A stretch of 64,000 nucleotides of DNA from Apoda limacodes. Lineage: Eukaryota; Arthropoda; Insecta; Lepidoptera; Limacodidae. The translations under genes and the position numbers were made by a program. Where the stretch lies: positions 23,707,901-23,771,900 of the forward strand of contig OX291549.1 of the NCBI GenBank assembly GCA_946406115.1, given 5' to 3'. Each line of letters opens with the position of its first letter. The stretch's first letter is position 1. Below the pieces are notes generated by a model, which was given only the letters and a program-made list of their open reading frames with translations, had not been told where the DNA came from and did no database searches. Of this stretch, positions 1 to 14,500 are shown one piece after another.

Positions 1-1300
1 TGCAAATTTAACCAAACAATTTTACTGACTTTTGTTGTTTTCGAAAGCAAGAGTACTATTCGCGAACAGAACTCTCGGGGTGCTGATCAGAACTCTGGCA
101 GAACTGCCTCTAGATGCGATTCTCCAACTTTTATCAGTGGGTGCAATTTTCGCGAGTAGTGCAACGTTGTTTTTGCAAATATATCTGGTATTTTGGTTTC
201 TCTGGAGTAAAGAATCGCAATAAGATGCAGAACTCTCGGGCTGCTGATCAGAACTCTGAAAAAAACTTTCTTCCTCTCAGTCAAAACTAAGATTTATCAC
301 CTTGGAAGCAGTTTTTTTTGCATCTGCAAATTTAACCGAACAATTTTACTGACTTTTGTTGTTTTCGAATGCAAGAGTGCTATTCGCGTACAGAACTCTC
401 GGGGTGCTGATCAGAACTCTGGCAGAACTGCCTCTAGATGCGATTCTCCAACTTTTATCACTAGGTGCAGTTTACGCGAGTAGTGCAACGTTGTTTTTGC
501 AAATATATCTGGTATTTTGGTTTTTCTGGTGTAAAGAACCGCAATAAGATGCAGAACTCTCGGGGTGCTGATCAGAACTCTGAAAAAAACTTTCTTCCTC
601 TCCGTCAAAACTAAGATTTATCACATTGGAAGCAGTTTTTTTTGCATTCTGCAAATTTAACCAAACAATTTTACTGACTTTTGTTGTTTTCGAATGCAAG
701 AGTGCTATTCGCGTACAGAACTCCCGGGGTGCTGATCAGAACTCTGGCAGAACTGCCTCTAGATGCGATACTCCAACTTATATCACTAGGTGCAGTTTTC
801 GCGAGTAGTGCAACGTTGTTTTTGCAAATATATCTATTATTTTGGTTTCTCTGGAGTAAAGTACCGCAATAAGATGCAGAACTCTCGGGGTGCTGATCAG
901 AACTCTGAAAAAAACTTTCTTCCTCTCAGTCAAAACTAAGATTTATCACCTTGGAAGCAGTTTTTTTTGCATTCTGCAAATTTAACCAAACAATTTTACT
1001 GACTTTTGTTGTTTTCGAATGCAAGAGTGCTATTCGCGTACAGAATTCTCGGGGTGCTGATCAGAACTCTGGCAGAACTGCCTCTAGATGCGATTCTCCA
1101 ACTTTTATCACTAGGTGCAGTTTTCGCGAGTAGTGCAACGTTTTTTTGTAAATATACCTGGTATTTTGGTTTCTCTGTAGCTAAGAATAACAATGGGATG
1201 CAGAAATTTTGGGGTGCTATTTAAAACCCTGGCTAATTCTACCCATTTAGCTAGATGTATTTTTGCAAAATATGTAACGTTTTTGCAAATATTTTTTGTA
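1..1300. repeat. Tandem satellite, 324-325 bp unit, four copies
   Basis: The same block restarts at positions 1, 325, 650 and 975, giving four near-identical copies; the first is cut by the window edge. Each unit holds two versions of a motif around 'ctcggggtgctgatcagaac' about 161 bp apart (for example near 73 and 234), so the unit looks like a diverged dimer. A fifth, degraded copy continues to about 1546. Each unit contains a 60-65 codon open frame, but the unit length is not a constant multiple of three and every frame stops inside its own unit, so I do not call genes here. Confidence 0.93.
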
Positions 1301-1546
1301 TCTTTGTGTTTCTGAGTCAAAGGTACGTAATAAAATGTAAATCTCTCGGGGTGCTAATCAAAACTATGTGAAAACTGTCTCTAATGCGATACTTCGATTC
1401 TTATCACAGAGCAGGTTTCGGGAATACCGCAACGTTTTCGTGCAAATATATACTGTATTTTGGTTTTTTAGAAGTAAAGAATCGCATTGGAATGCAAAAC
1501 TCTCGTGGTGCTGCTCAGAACTTTCGTTTTGTTATGATTATTTCAA
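1300..1546. repeat. Degenerate fifth copy of the 325-bp satellite
   Basis: The phrases 'ctcggggtgct' (near 1347) and 'tctctaatgcgatactt' (near 1378), and the block ending in 'agtaaagaatcgcat', match the array to the left but with many substitutions and indels. It is the decaying right edge of the array. Confidence 0.75.
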
Positions 1547-4622
<3,076 letters not shown>

Positions 4623-5325
4623 TAGTGTAATGAAATAGTTGTAAAAACATTTAAAATGTATGAACTAGCAAAATGTACGTGTATTGATTAGATCTGTACG
4701 AATAAATCATAAGAAATGATTTTATTTACAAACAAATAAAACAATAATGCATTATATAAAAAGTTTTTAATTTAATATTAACAGTCTTTAAGAAAAATAA
4801 GTTTCATTTGATTTGCAAAAATTTGCTATTATATCTGCAGTAAAACACTCTCGCACTACATTTTAAAAAAGCTAAAAATATATCTACATTCAAATAACAT
4901 ATACAATCAATATATTTCGTTACTTTTTATACACCATCCGAAAACATTGTTTTGCAATGATTTTCGAACATCCATTACATTTATCATTTAAGGGTATGTC
5001 CGCTGTAGCTAATTAATACAAACAAAATTTAATTCTGTTTCGCATAGGAACCAGTGAAATTCTACGTTAAATTAAGTAGTTTGAAAAAGAAACATGTGCC
5101 AGAAACTAAAGAGGTCAAACAAACTCTGCTCATTTACGAAACAAAATACATTTCTGTAGTTGTGGGGAAACAAAAACTTTGGAAAAATAATGAATTTCTT
5201 AAATATTATAGTTTTTTGCTCATACTTTCTGTAATGAGTAAATTAGCACTTTACATTTACATGCTTTTTTTCAACTTATGGAGCCATGCTGTAGAAAATA
5301 TCGTCTTGTAATGCAGTTTTAGATA
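4623..5325. other. Convergent 3' flank between METTL5 and ALDH7A1
   Basis: AATAAA signals on + (4701, 4735) and TTTATT at 4721-4726 (AATAAA on -) lie within 40 bases of each other, so the two convergent genes could share a polyadenylation zone. An 85-codon frame at 5054-5311 is lysine-rich at its start, matches nothing I know and lacks codon-quality evidence, so it is not called. Confidence 0.5.
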
Positions 5326-5544
5326 TTACTCTTCCCCAAACTTGATGTTCTGTGCTAGTTTAATAGTACCAGAGTAATTAATGGTGACTGTAGACCTGCG
5401 CATGTAATTCTTCCAAGAGTCTGAACCACATTCCCGGCCCCCTCCTGTCGCTTTCTCCCCTCCGAAGGCTCCCCCCACCTCGGCGCCGTTGGTCGGAATA
5501 TTTATGTTCACGATGCCGCAATCGGATCCATGAGGCCCGATCCA
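5326..5544 (-). CDS. ALDH7A1: ALDH7A1 coding exon 8 (residues 466-537 and stop)
   Basis: Acceptor TGTACAG|TGGATC; stop TAA at 5328-5326. It encodes [38 protein letters not shown] and the conserved [12 protein letters not shown] tail. Confidence 0.96.
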   Translation of the reverse strand, partial: WIGPHGSDCGIVNINIPTNGAEVGGAFGGEKATGGGRECGSDSWKNYMRRSTVTINYSGTIKLAQNIKFGEE

Positions 5545-8500
5545 CTGTACATTAAAATAATAATGTGTATGTATATTATTACCGTTTTAATCCTCAGAAA
5601 GGGACAGCAAATAACATTAGTGGCTGGATACACCCACATCATAATGTGGGGAACAGACTCGTTTCACCATAATATATCCCCTTTGCCAGTTTTTTACAAA
5701 CTATTATAGTTATTAAGCCAGGACAGAACGCAGAGAAACCAATTTTCTCAAAGTATATAAAATCGTCAAACTTGAGATTCAAAGTAGGGACTATAAATAC
5801 ATTAAAGTATTAAGCATGATTGTAAAAATGTACGTTAATGATGAAAAAATGTAAGGATGTAAGTTCCGAAATATCACAAGAGAATAGAAAAAACTTTAAA
5901 AAAAAAAAACAACCGGCTTCAAAAAGATGCACTAAAAAGGTAAAAAATAACTTATTTCTAAAAAAATCTGATCTGAATTACAGTTTGAAGTTGGTTTCTA
6001 TTTACCTAACAGTTAATAACACGCTTCACTTGCATGAAACCAACCAACCAACTTCAGATCAGATTTTTTGGAAATCAGTAATTATTTTTTACCTTTTTAG
6101 TGCATCTTTTGGAAGCCGGTTGTTTTTTTTTATTTTTTATTAAAAAGTTTTTATTTTTTACTTTTGAGTGACGAAGTGCTTTTTTCAAGGGAAAGTTATT
6201 TGGATGACATTTTTCAAGGGAAAGTTATTTGGAATTGTCTAAAAACTAAACTACAGAATAGATTTGGATAAAATTTCTACGGGAACAACTCACAAGTATA
6301 TCCTATCGAATAAAAAAAAATCACGTTAATCAGTTTATAAACAAAAAAGTTATGGCTGAATATCCATAAAAAAAAATATATATATATATAATCAAATTGA
6401 GAACCTTTTCCTTTTTTTAGAAGTCGGTTAAAAAAGAAAAGGTAAAATCGCTGTTATAAACTACTTAGATTAAACAATTATCAACAACTCATCATTTATC
6501 AGTTACCTTCGAGACGAGGAGAGTAAATACACGTCATCTAAAGTAATAATAGTAGTAATAGCATAATTTACAATTCAATCAACAAACCTTGAACACGTCT
6601 CCTAAATTTTCAGTAAACAAGCTAGAAGACAATCCCTGATCGACCTCATTGTTGTACTGAATGCCGGTCTCGAGGTCTGGTATCTCGATGCAGTAAACGA
6701 TAGGAGCGAAGCACTCGGTCTTCACCAGCAGGGAGTCGTGAGGGAGTCCTGTTACAATGGTCGGCTCTACGAAGTAACCTTCTCGCTCCATCACCTATAA
6801 ATTAACAAAATCAAATCATTTGTTTTTAGAATCAGGCTGCAGGCGCTTTAATCATATTTAGTTTCTTAAAGGGTCGGCAACGCACGAGTGAGCTTCTGGT
6901 ATGCAACCATCCATAAGCTGCAGAGACCACTAACCATTAGGCGGACCATTACCTTGTTTGCCATCGCCTAGCCTAGCGCCGCCGTTGTCCTCTTACAGCG
7001 CGTTATAAGATAGCAAACAAGTTTAGTTGTTTAGCTGTCACCATGCCCTATGGACCCATTTAACTCCTTTAAATATCTTATCACTTCCTACTTGTAGGAT
7101 CCCATAGTTTTCCTTAGAAAAAACCTCAGCAGGGATCTCATTCCGTAACCTAAGCGTTCATGCAAGGACGTTCATCTGAAACCGCATCGTGCGAAACCAT
7201 TTTGATTTTAATAGATCGTTAAGATAATTTTTTTCATTATAATTTAGGACAAATCACACAGCGTGGCCGTCTGGTCCCGAACTAAAGATGAAAAAAAAGT
7301 AGTCGTTGGTCTTCATTTCGATCAATACCTCAGAATCTCTTTTGATAAAAAGAGAATTCCTCTTTTTATCAAAATGATCAGTCTTACCTTTCCTCCAAAC
7401 TCGATCTTCCCTCCCTGTTTAACTATGTCTGCGACAGTACGTTTGTAGGCATCGACCGCGGCGCTAGTGTGCAGCGGGCCTATCAGCGTCTCCGCAGACA
7501 GCGGATCACCGATCTTGCTCAGGACACCTGCGTACGCTTTCTTCAGACGAGACACAACCTCGTTGAATACCTGCGGAATTTCGAATACATTAAAATTGGT
7601 AAATCACAGCCTAAACATTTATATCATTCATACAGTCAGTCATCGCGTTTGACTTTTTCCACATTGTTAGGGTTCCGTAGCCAAATGGAAAAATCGGAAG
7701 CCTTGTATATTCGTCATGTCCGCCCGTAGGTCACTGCCTTATAATTCCGCAGTCTTTGGGGTAGATTCTAATGAACTTTTACGGAGATGTGTCTTTTGTG
7801 AATTGCCATCCATACAGATAATTTATGAAAATCGAAAAATAAAAAATTTTAGGGGTAACTATAAAACATTTTACCCCTTGGTTAATTACACGAATGTTTG
7901 TCCTGTGAGGGAATCGAACCCACGCCCCTCGATTAAGCAGTCGAGCTAAGAAGTCTTCAAAATATAGCTAAGAATCAGCTTATTTCACGTTTCATCAAGT
8001 TTTAAATGAAATATTAGCAAAAAATAAACTCTAAAAAAATAGCTATATAATTTCAAGTCTATTAGATAGGCGATTTTTTTATAGTTCAATCACAAATGAA
8101 TACAATCACGACAAGTAGGTAGATTTTTTTTTTTAAAAGCCTTTACATTATAAGTACCACGTTGTAATATTTTTTTCTGGACATAATGTACCCCACATTA
8201 TAGAAAAACTCTTAGACTTTTAAGTCTATTTATAAAAACGTATACTTATCTCGCTATAATTTTTAAAACTAAAGCTTAAACTAAGCAACGGCTAGACATA
8301 GACTGCGCCGCGACATATGACATGCCGGACAGATCCCGAATGATCATATGCGGAGAAATAAGCTAGTCGCTCAGTCCCCCGTCTCCCCGCACCTCACGAT
8401 TGCTTTGTCTACACGGCTCCGATGGCTGACTGTATAAATTAAATGAATGTTAAGAATGTGCTTGTATATAAGGCTTACTATGCTACATTATACTACGGCA

Positions 8501-11500
8501 TGTAATGTCTTTAGTAAACCGGACTCAGAATCTGTTTGCAATTCGTGTAAACAAATATGACCTTGACGCGCGTCTAGCTTTGTTTGTCTATGCAACATAT
8601 ACATAAATACGTATAATATTTGTCATTGTAAATTTGAAATTTTGTAGATTTTAGGTTTAATCAGTGTCGTGATTTGAAAACCAGTTAAAGAATGTGACAA
8701 TAAAGGTAATCATGTAAGTATTTTAATGATTTACAATTAAATTACCAGAAAAAGTTAATATTAAGTAAAGTGAGGTTATGTTTACAAGATTTGCATAGAG
8801 ATTTTGAGTCAGGTTTACATCTATACTAGCTGTCCTTGTGAAGTAAAGATTCCTATGCAAAATCGTATAGCGTCTCTGCCCCCCTTACCTTCTTGTGTAT
8901 GAGCAATCGTCGTGTGGTAGTGCACCGCTGTCCCGCGGTCCCGGCGCACGCGAACAGCGCCGCAGACAGCAGCAAGTCGAGGTTAGCGTCGGAGTTAACC
9001 ACGATCGCGTTGTTACCTCCTAGCTCCAAAAGGTGGCGCCCGAACCGCTTTTGCACTTCCACGCCCACCTAAATAAATAAATATTTCTGGTATTTATTTG
9101 CAAGCTAAGCAAAGTTATAGTATAAGCTATACCATATATAAATACTTATAAACTTTCTTTTTATACATATAATACATACACATGTATAATACACCCAGAA
9201 TTCTTCACATAAATGTATTGTCTTGTTCGGGAATCGAAGCAGCAGTGGGCTTTCCTACTGACCCAAAAAAGCTTTAAATTATTCAAAAACATGGTTTAGT
9301 CGTCAGTAAGGTCGTAACGTAGATAGATATATACAAGGTGGAAACGATAAGTGATCTCACTCGATTATTTCTAAACCATGCAAGATATCGAAATTCTGAT
9401 TATTGATCCCGAAAGTGCTTCACGAGCTCTATCCAGTGGTATCAATAATGGTTTATAAAATAAACCGGATATAACTGTATATTTGATGTTTTTAGCTTCG
9501 ATACATTTATCATCTATACGAATTTACAAATATATTATGCACTTATTAATATCTGTATCAATAATTGTGATAGTACAAACACGCATCTCTACTCCTTATC
9601 GAGTGAGATCACTTAGCGTTTCCACATACATATTATAAGTACATAGAAAACACCCAGTCTCAAGGCAAAACACAAATGTTTGCCCTGTGCGGAGATCGAA
9701 CCCACTGAGTAATAAGTACCCGTACTTTCAAGCTCTCCCAAGCAGCACACGAGGCTGCTTAATAGCCGAATAACGGATTTCCAAAACGCTTAAAGCCGAA
9801 TAAGGAAGCTGCATTAAGTCTGTATACGACCTTATACAGCTCTTATAATTATCTAGCTCTTATATCTTATAATAAAATAAAGGCACAAATTATTTTAGCC
9901 TTGGGTTCACACAGCTGCTTAAGAGCTGTGTAGCAGCAACTTAACAGTGTTATAAAGGGTTACAGCACAAATTATGCAGCCTCAAGTTCACATAGCTGCT
10001 TAAGAGCTGTGTAGCAGAAATGTAACAGTGTTATGAAGGATATCGACAGTACTTTGCGCTGAAATCTGACTGACTAAGAGATCACAAGTTACTCTTTATT
10101 CAGAAAATATGTCATATGTATGCTCCAATACATATTGTAAACAGCGAAACGCTACTTGCGTCCTGTGTAATATTATGTGAACAGCAAACTGGGTTCAAGC
10201 AATATTAACCATAACAAAGTGCATGTCCATCAAGGCAGCTAAGAGTTCTAGCTGCCTTGATCGACATAATATGCACTTTGTTCTGTGAAGTGAATTGGAA
10301 ACGAAACATGGTGGATAATATTTATATTCCCTGGTACTTACATTGTTTTTAAAATTAATAAAGGAAAAATGATTGGGAATTTAATTTTACTGACATCATA
10401 CATATATATTATCTAAGAAAATTTTAATGCGCCATGAAAATATTTTGTTTTTAAATTATTTTTGTGATATAAATAAACTGTGATGTTAACTATGACTAAA
10501 CAATTTGTAGTGTTGCAAAAAGTTATTATTATGGTATAAGGAGGTAAAAACTAATGCAATACATTCTATTTCTTGCACAAAACATCGTAAAGGTTGAAAA
10601 ACCAATCAGAATATTTTTAGGTTATAAAATAAATTGGTGGATTTATGTTAAACAGTAACGTGAATAGTTAAAACTCTTATATTCTTCAACAGGCTGACTT
10701 TGCTATTATTCTACAAAAAACTAAATAAAATTACACGTGAACTGTATACAGATATAAGCTGTTTTCTTTACTTGTAATTGTTCACAAGCTCTACCTTTAG
10801 CCATGATGTGAACAATTAGACAGTTATTATACCGACTCTTTAGGGATCCCTAGTATTAAATCTAAAAACCAACGCATGGATAACTTCCATTTCAAAATTG
10901 TCAAAGCTATATTATTTCGAACACCAATTTACGCGTACGCGAAACTTTCAAGTTGGGCAGTAAGATATAATAATATATAATTAATATATTTATAATTTTT
11001 TATTGTAAAATTAAATTGCACAACAACATAAACGCAATATTTCACCCTCAACATAAAAGATCAAAGTATATTTAAATCTATTCGACACTAGATCAAAAAC
11101 AAATCGTTTATTTAGAAACTAGACCTTTACCGGTTCTTTTTCTCCTCATGTTTTCCGAATAAATATAATAGCGCCGAGATTACTGGAAGAAGAACTTGGA
11201 CACACATTATTGTGTCGAATGTGCAACATCCTCTGAGCTATTAGTATTTTTTACGGAACCATCCTGTTTCCAACTATTTGTCACGCTTTGCGTTACTTCC
11301 CCACTTGAAGGTTTTATTTCTTCTGCCTTTATAATTTTTTGATACTCTTTCGATAATTTTCTTCTAATGCTCCCTGTTTTTGCTTTCAATTTCCACGAAT
11401 TACGCGATTTCATTTTTATGTAAAGCAAATAAAATATTATACGATGGTAATAATGGTCATTTACTAGTTACACTGACTGATTACAGTACCACATATGTTA

Positions 11501-14500
11501 CCTTATTCCGATAACGTCGGATTTAAGGTACTTATGTGAACCATTATAAAATAGAAGCCGGTAATTCTATACACTAGTGAGTCTCTTAGCAGCTGCGAGG
11601 CATTTAGTGAATGTTTAAATAGCCGCTATGCAGATACTATAAATTGCAGTGTAAAGGCTGATTGGCGGTAGACATATTCAGGTATAAGATGTAATATGGG
11701 CCACATACCGTCCATTTTACAGCTATTCACTTCATAACAGTTCACACGTGCCCCTTTAATAAGTCAGTGTAATAGGACTTCACAAATATCTTCTTAAACA
11801 GCAATTGGCATAATTTTATGCACTAAACAGGCCTTACTACGGTTTAGGCATTAGAAAAGGTTAGAAGCTGAATAGAGTCTTTAAAAACATATCTTTATAG
11901 CAATCTTAGTGTATTAATGGTGGTTTTGTCGGTCTTAATCAGCCTTAATACAGCTTTTAATTAGCTATAGCTGTTTAAATATCACTGACCGCTATTATGC
12001 AGCTGTAGCATCACCAGTGTACTCTTAGAAGCGTCTTAATACACACAGAGTTTCAAATAAGTCTAAAAGTGAGTAGTTATACAGCTATCTGTGCTACTTG
12101 GGCCCTTACATTATCACCTAGGTCTACGTTATAATAATCTGTTTATTAAATAATATGAGGAATGGACTGACTAGTTCAATGACATATCAACACACAGCTC
12201 AAACCGCCGCGGCGAATTTTAGATAGTTTTTAATAATTATTTATAAAAGGTTACCATTTTTCTGTAAATATTTTGTACCTATGTATATGTTATTATGTTT
12301 TAAAAGCACTGATGTGTGACGAAAATCTAATCTATCACATATCGGACCCATTTTGACAAAGAAAAGGTACGTTTTGTCTTTTTAAAAAATATAAAAACTA
12401 TTAAGCATAAGTGAATTGAGCTGTTGACTTTAGATTTATTCTAATATTCTTTATAGAACTATCGCAAAAAAGGTTTAATCTGCCTTTAGTCAGTAGCATT
12501 ATCGATTTTGTGATATACAAAAACATGGACCTGTTCAGAACCTACAACCGGGTTGTAATAAGGCGACTAGTCACAAACAGTTATATTGAGCTGTCAAACT
12601 CATTATCAAATTCTTCTATTATTTTCCGTGAATAGCCGGCACTATAGAGTGTTTTTCGCACTCGGTACACAGCTTCTGAACGACGCCCATCTGTCTTCTA
12701 GTTCATTTACCGCATAACCATATTTACCTGCTGTCCAACTGCGGTACTCCCAGTGAATGACACCAGTTTCATCCTTTGGTCCTTGACAAGTTGCTCTCCC
12801 ACGTCTTTTCCACTGACGCACAGCGAAGCGATGGCGCCAGGAATATTATTCTTTAGCAGTACGCTTTCCACTATTTTGGTGACAGCCACAGATATCAACG
12901 GGGTCGTTTCTGATGGCTTCCAAACGCTCACGTCGCCGCATATCTGACGATCAAAAATAAAAATAGCATGTTGGGTTACCTAAAGTTCTTTAGCATGTTG
13001 GGTTACCTATGTAGATACTTTAAATGGCCCATGAATTTGGAATAACACGACTTTTAGGACCTTTTTTTGCATGGGGCGTTGTATCTTTCACTGATGTTAT
13101 TCTATGATAGAATTTCTGTCTCGAAACGTGACAGGTGGTGAGCCTGGTGAGCCTATCGCCGCCGTACCTGGCACTAACCATACAACTTTTACAATACACA
13201 AATTACAAAAAAAGGTTGCCGTCAGCGGGAATGGAACCGACCGATACCATTGACTTGGCAGTTCAATGCACTGCACGTGGTAATGTGCAAGTGGTAAATA
13301 GTATGAGATAAGTCAATAATAGGTAGGTAGGTAATACGATGGAGGAACGGGCACTATATACTTAATAGGCCGAGAGAGAAATTGGATATTCAGCTTACCA
13401 TTGCAATAGCACTATTCCAGCCGAAAACTGCTACGGGAAAGTTGAAGGCGGTGATGATACCGATGAGCCCGAGCGGGTTCCATTTCTCGATAAGTACATG
13501 CCCGGGACGTTCCGAGGGGAAGATGGTGCCGGGAAGAGTGCGGGACAGACCCAGTGCCAGATCGCACACATGAATATACTCTACCACCTCGCCGATAGCT
13601 TCCGGGAGGATCTTACCTGAAAGAACGATAAGAAAAGTATTCAAAACGCAAATAAACCCGAATAAGTTTACAATTCTTTGTTTTTATTAGACTAATCTGT
13701 TTTATCTACAGGTTCGAACTCTGACTTTTAGAGTTTGAATGTTAGTCATAGGTTCGAACTCTGACTTTTAGAGTTTGAATGTTAGTCATTGCAATCTAAC
13801 TCATAGTGTACGGCCTGAGTGAAAAAGCGTCTGGCGAAGCATTTAGCGAGGCCGGCAGCAGGCGACAGAACGTACACTAATTGGCCTTACTAGGCACTCA
13901 GACCACAGAGTATATTATATATGTCGCAGGCAAATCGTATAATCCGCCGTTCCAAAATATGCCTAGGCAGATCGTAAAGTATGGAATACAAATTATCATA
14001 TAACTGAACAGATTATTATATGAAGCTTGGCTGGAACGCTCCGCTCGCTTCGCTCGCTCCGAATCTACGTTCATAAAAGAGAACTAAACCTAACATACAT
14101 GACTTATGCAGTGCGATTTCTGTTCATTTCGTTTTACTTATACTGAGACTCCGGCCGCGCTAGAACGAAAATCAGCTGCGTTTTTTTTTAAAAAAAATGA
14201 ATTGTTTTTGTCTATTTTTAGTACTAAATGTAATAAATACCTATAGTGTGAGTGTAATTCACTTGAAAATATGAAAGTAAAAAGGTCATAAAAAACAATT
14301 TTTTCAATCGATGATGTTAATAAAAAAACAAAAAAAAAAACGCAGCAGTTCGCGTTAAAAGTATATCAATATATCACAAATAATTAGTACTACAACCATC
14401 TCCAAGGATATTACGGTTTTTTTTGCGGTTCCAGTGATATCCTGATTTTTCGTACCAGCTCCATACTATTTTTTCGTAAAAAAATTATAAGTTGTTTGTT

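Noticed and set aside
32..1224. A series of 60-75 codon open frames repeated every 325 bp on both strands
   Set aside because: They are products of the satellite sequence; the unit length is not a fixed multiple of three, frames end inside each unit and no start context or splice site is shared.
5054..5311. 85-codon + strand ORF between METTL5 and ALDH7A1
   Set aside because: No homology or codon-quality signal; it lies in the convergent 3' flank and is preceded by no plausible promoter.
7880..7950. Possible tRNA gene (reverse strand, box-B-like 'ggttcgattccc')
   Set aside because: No acceptor stem or anticodon arm can be drawn; the piece resembles SINE heads seen elsewhere in the window.
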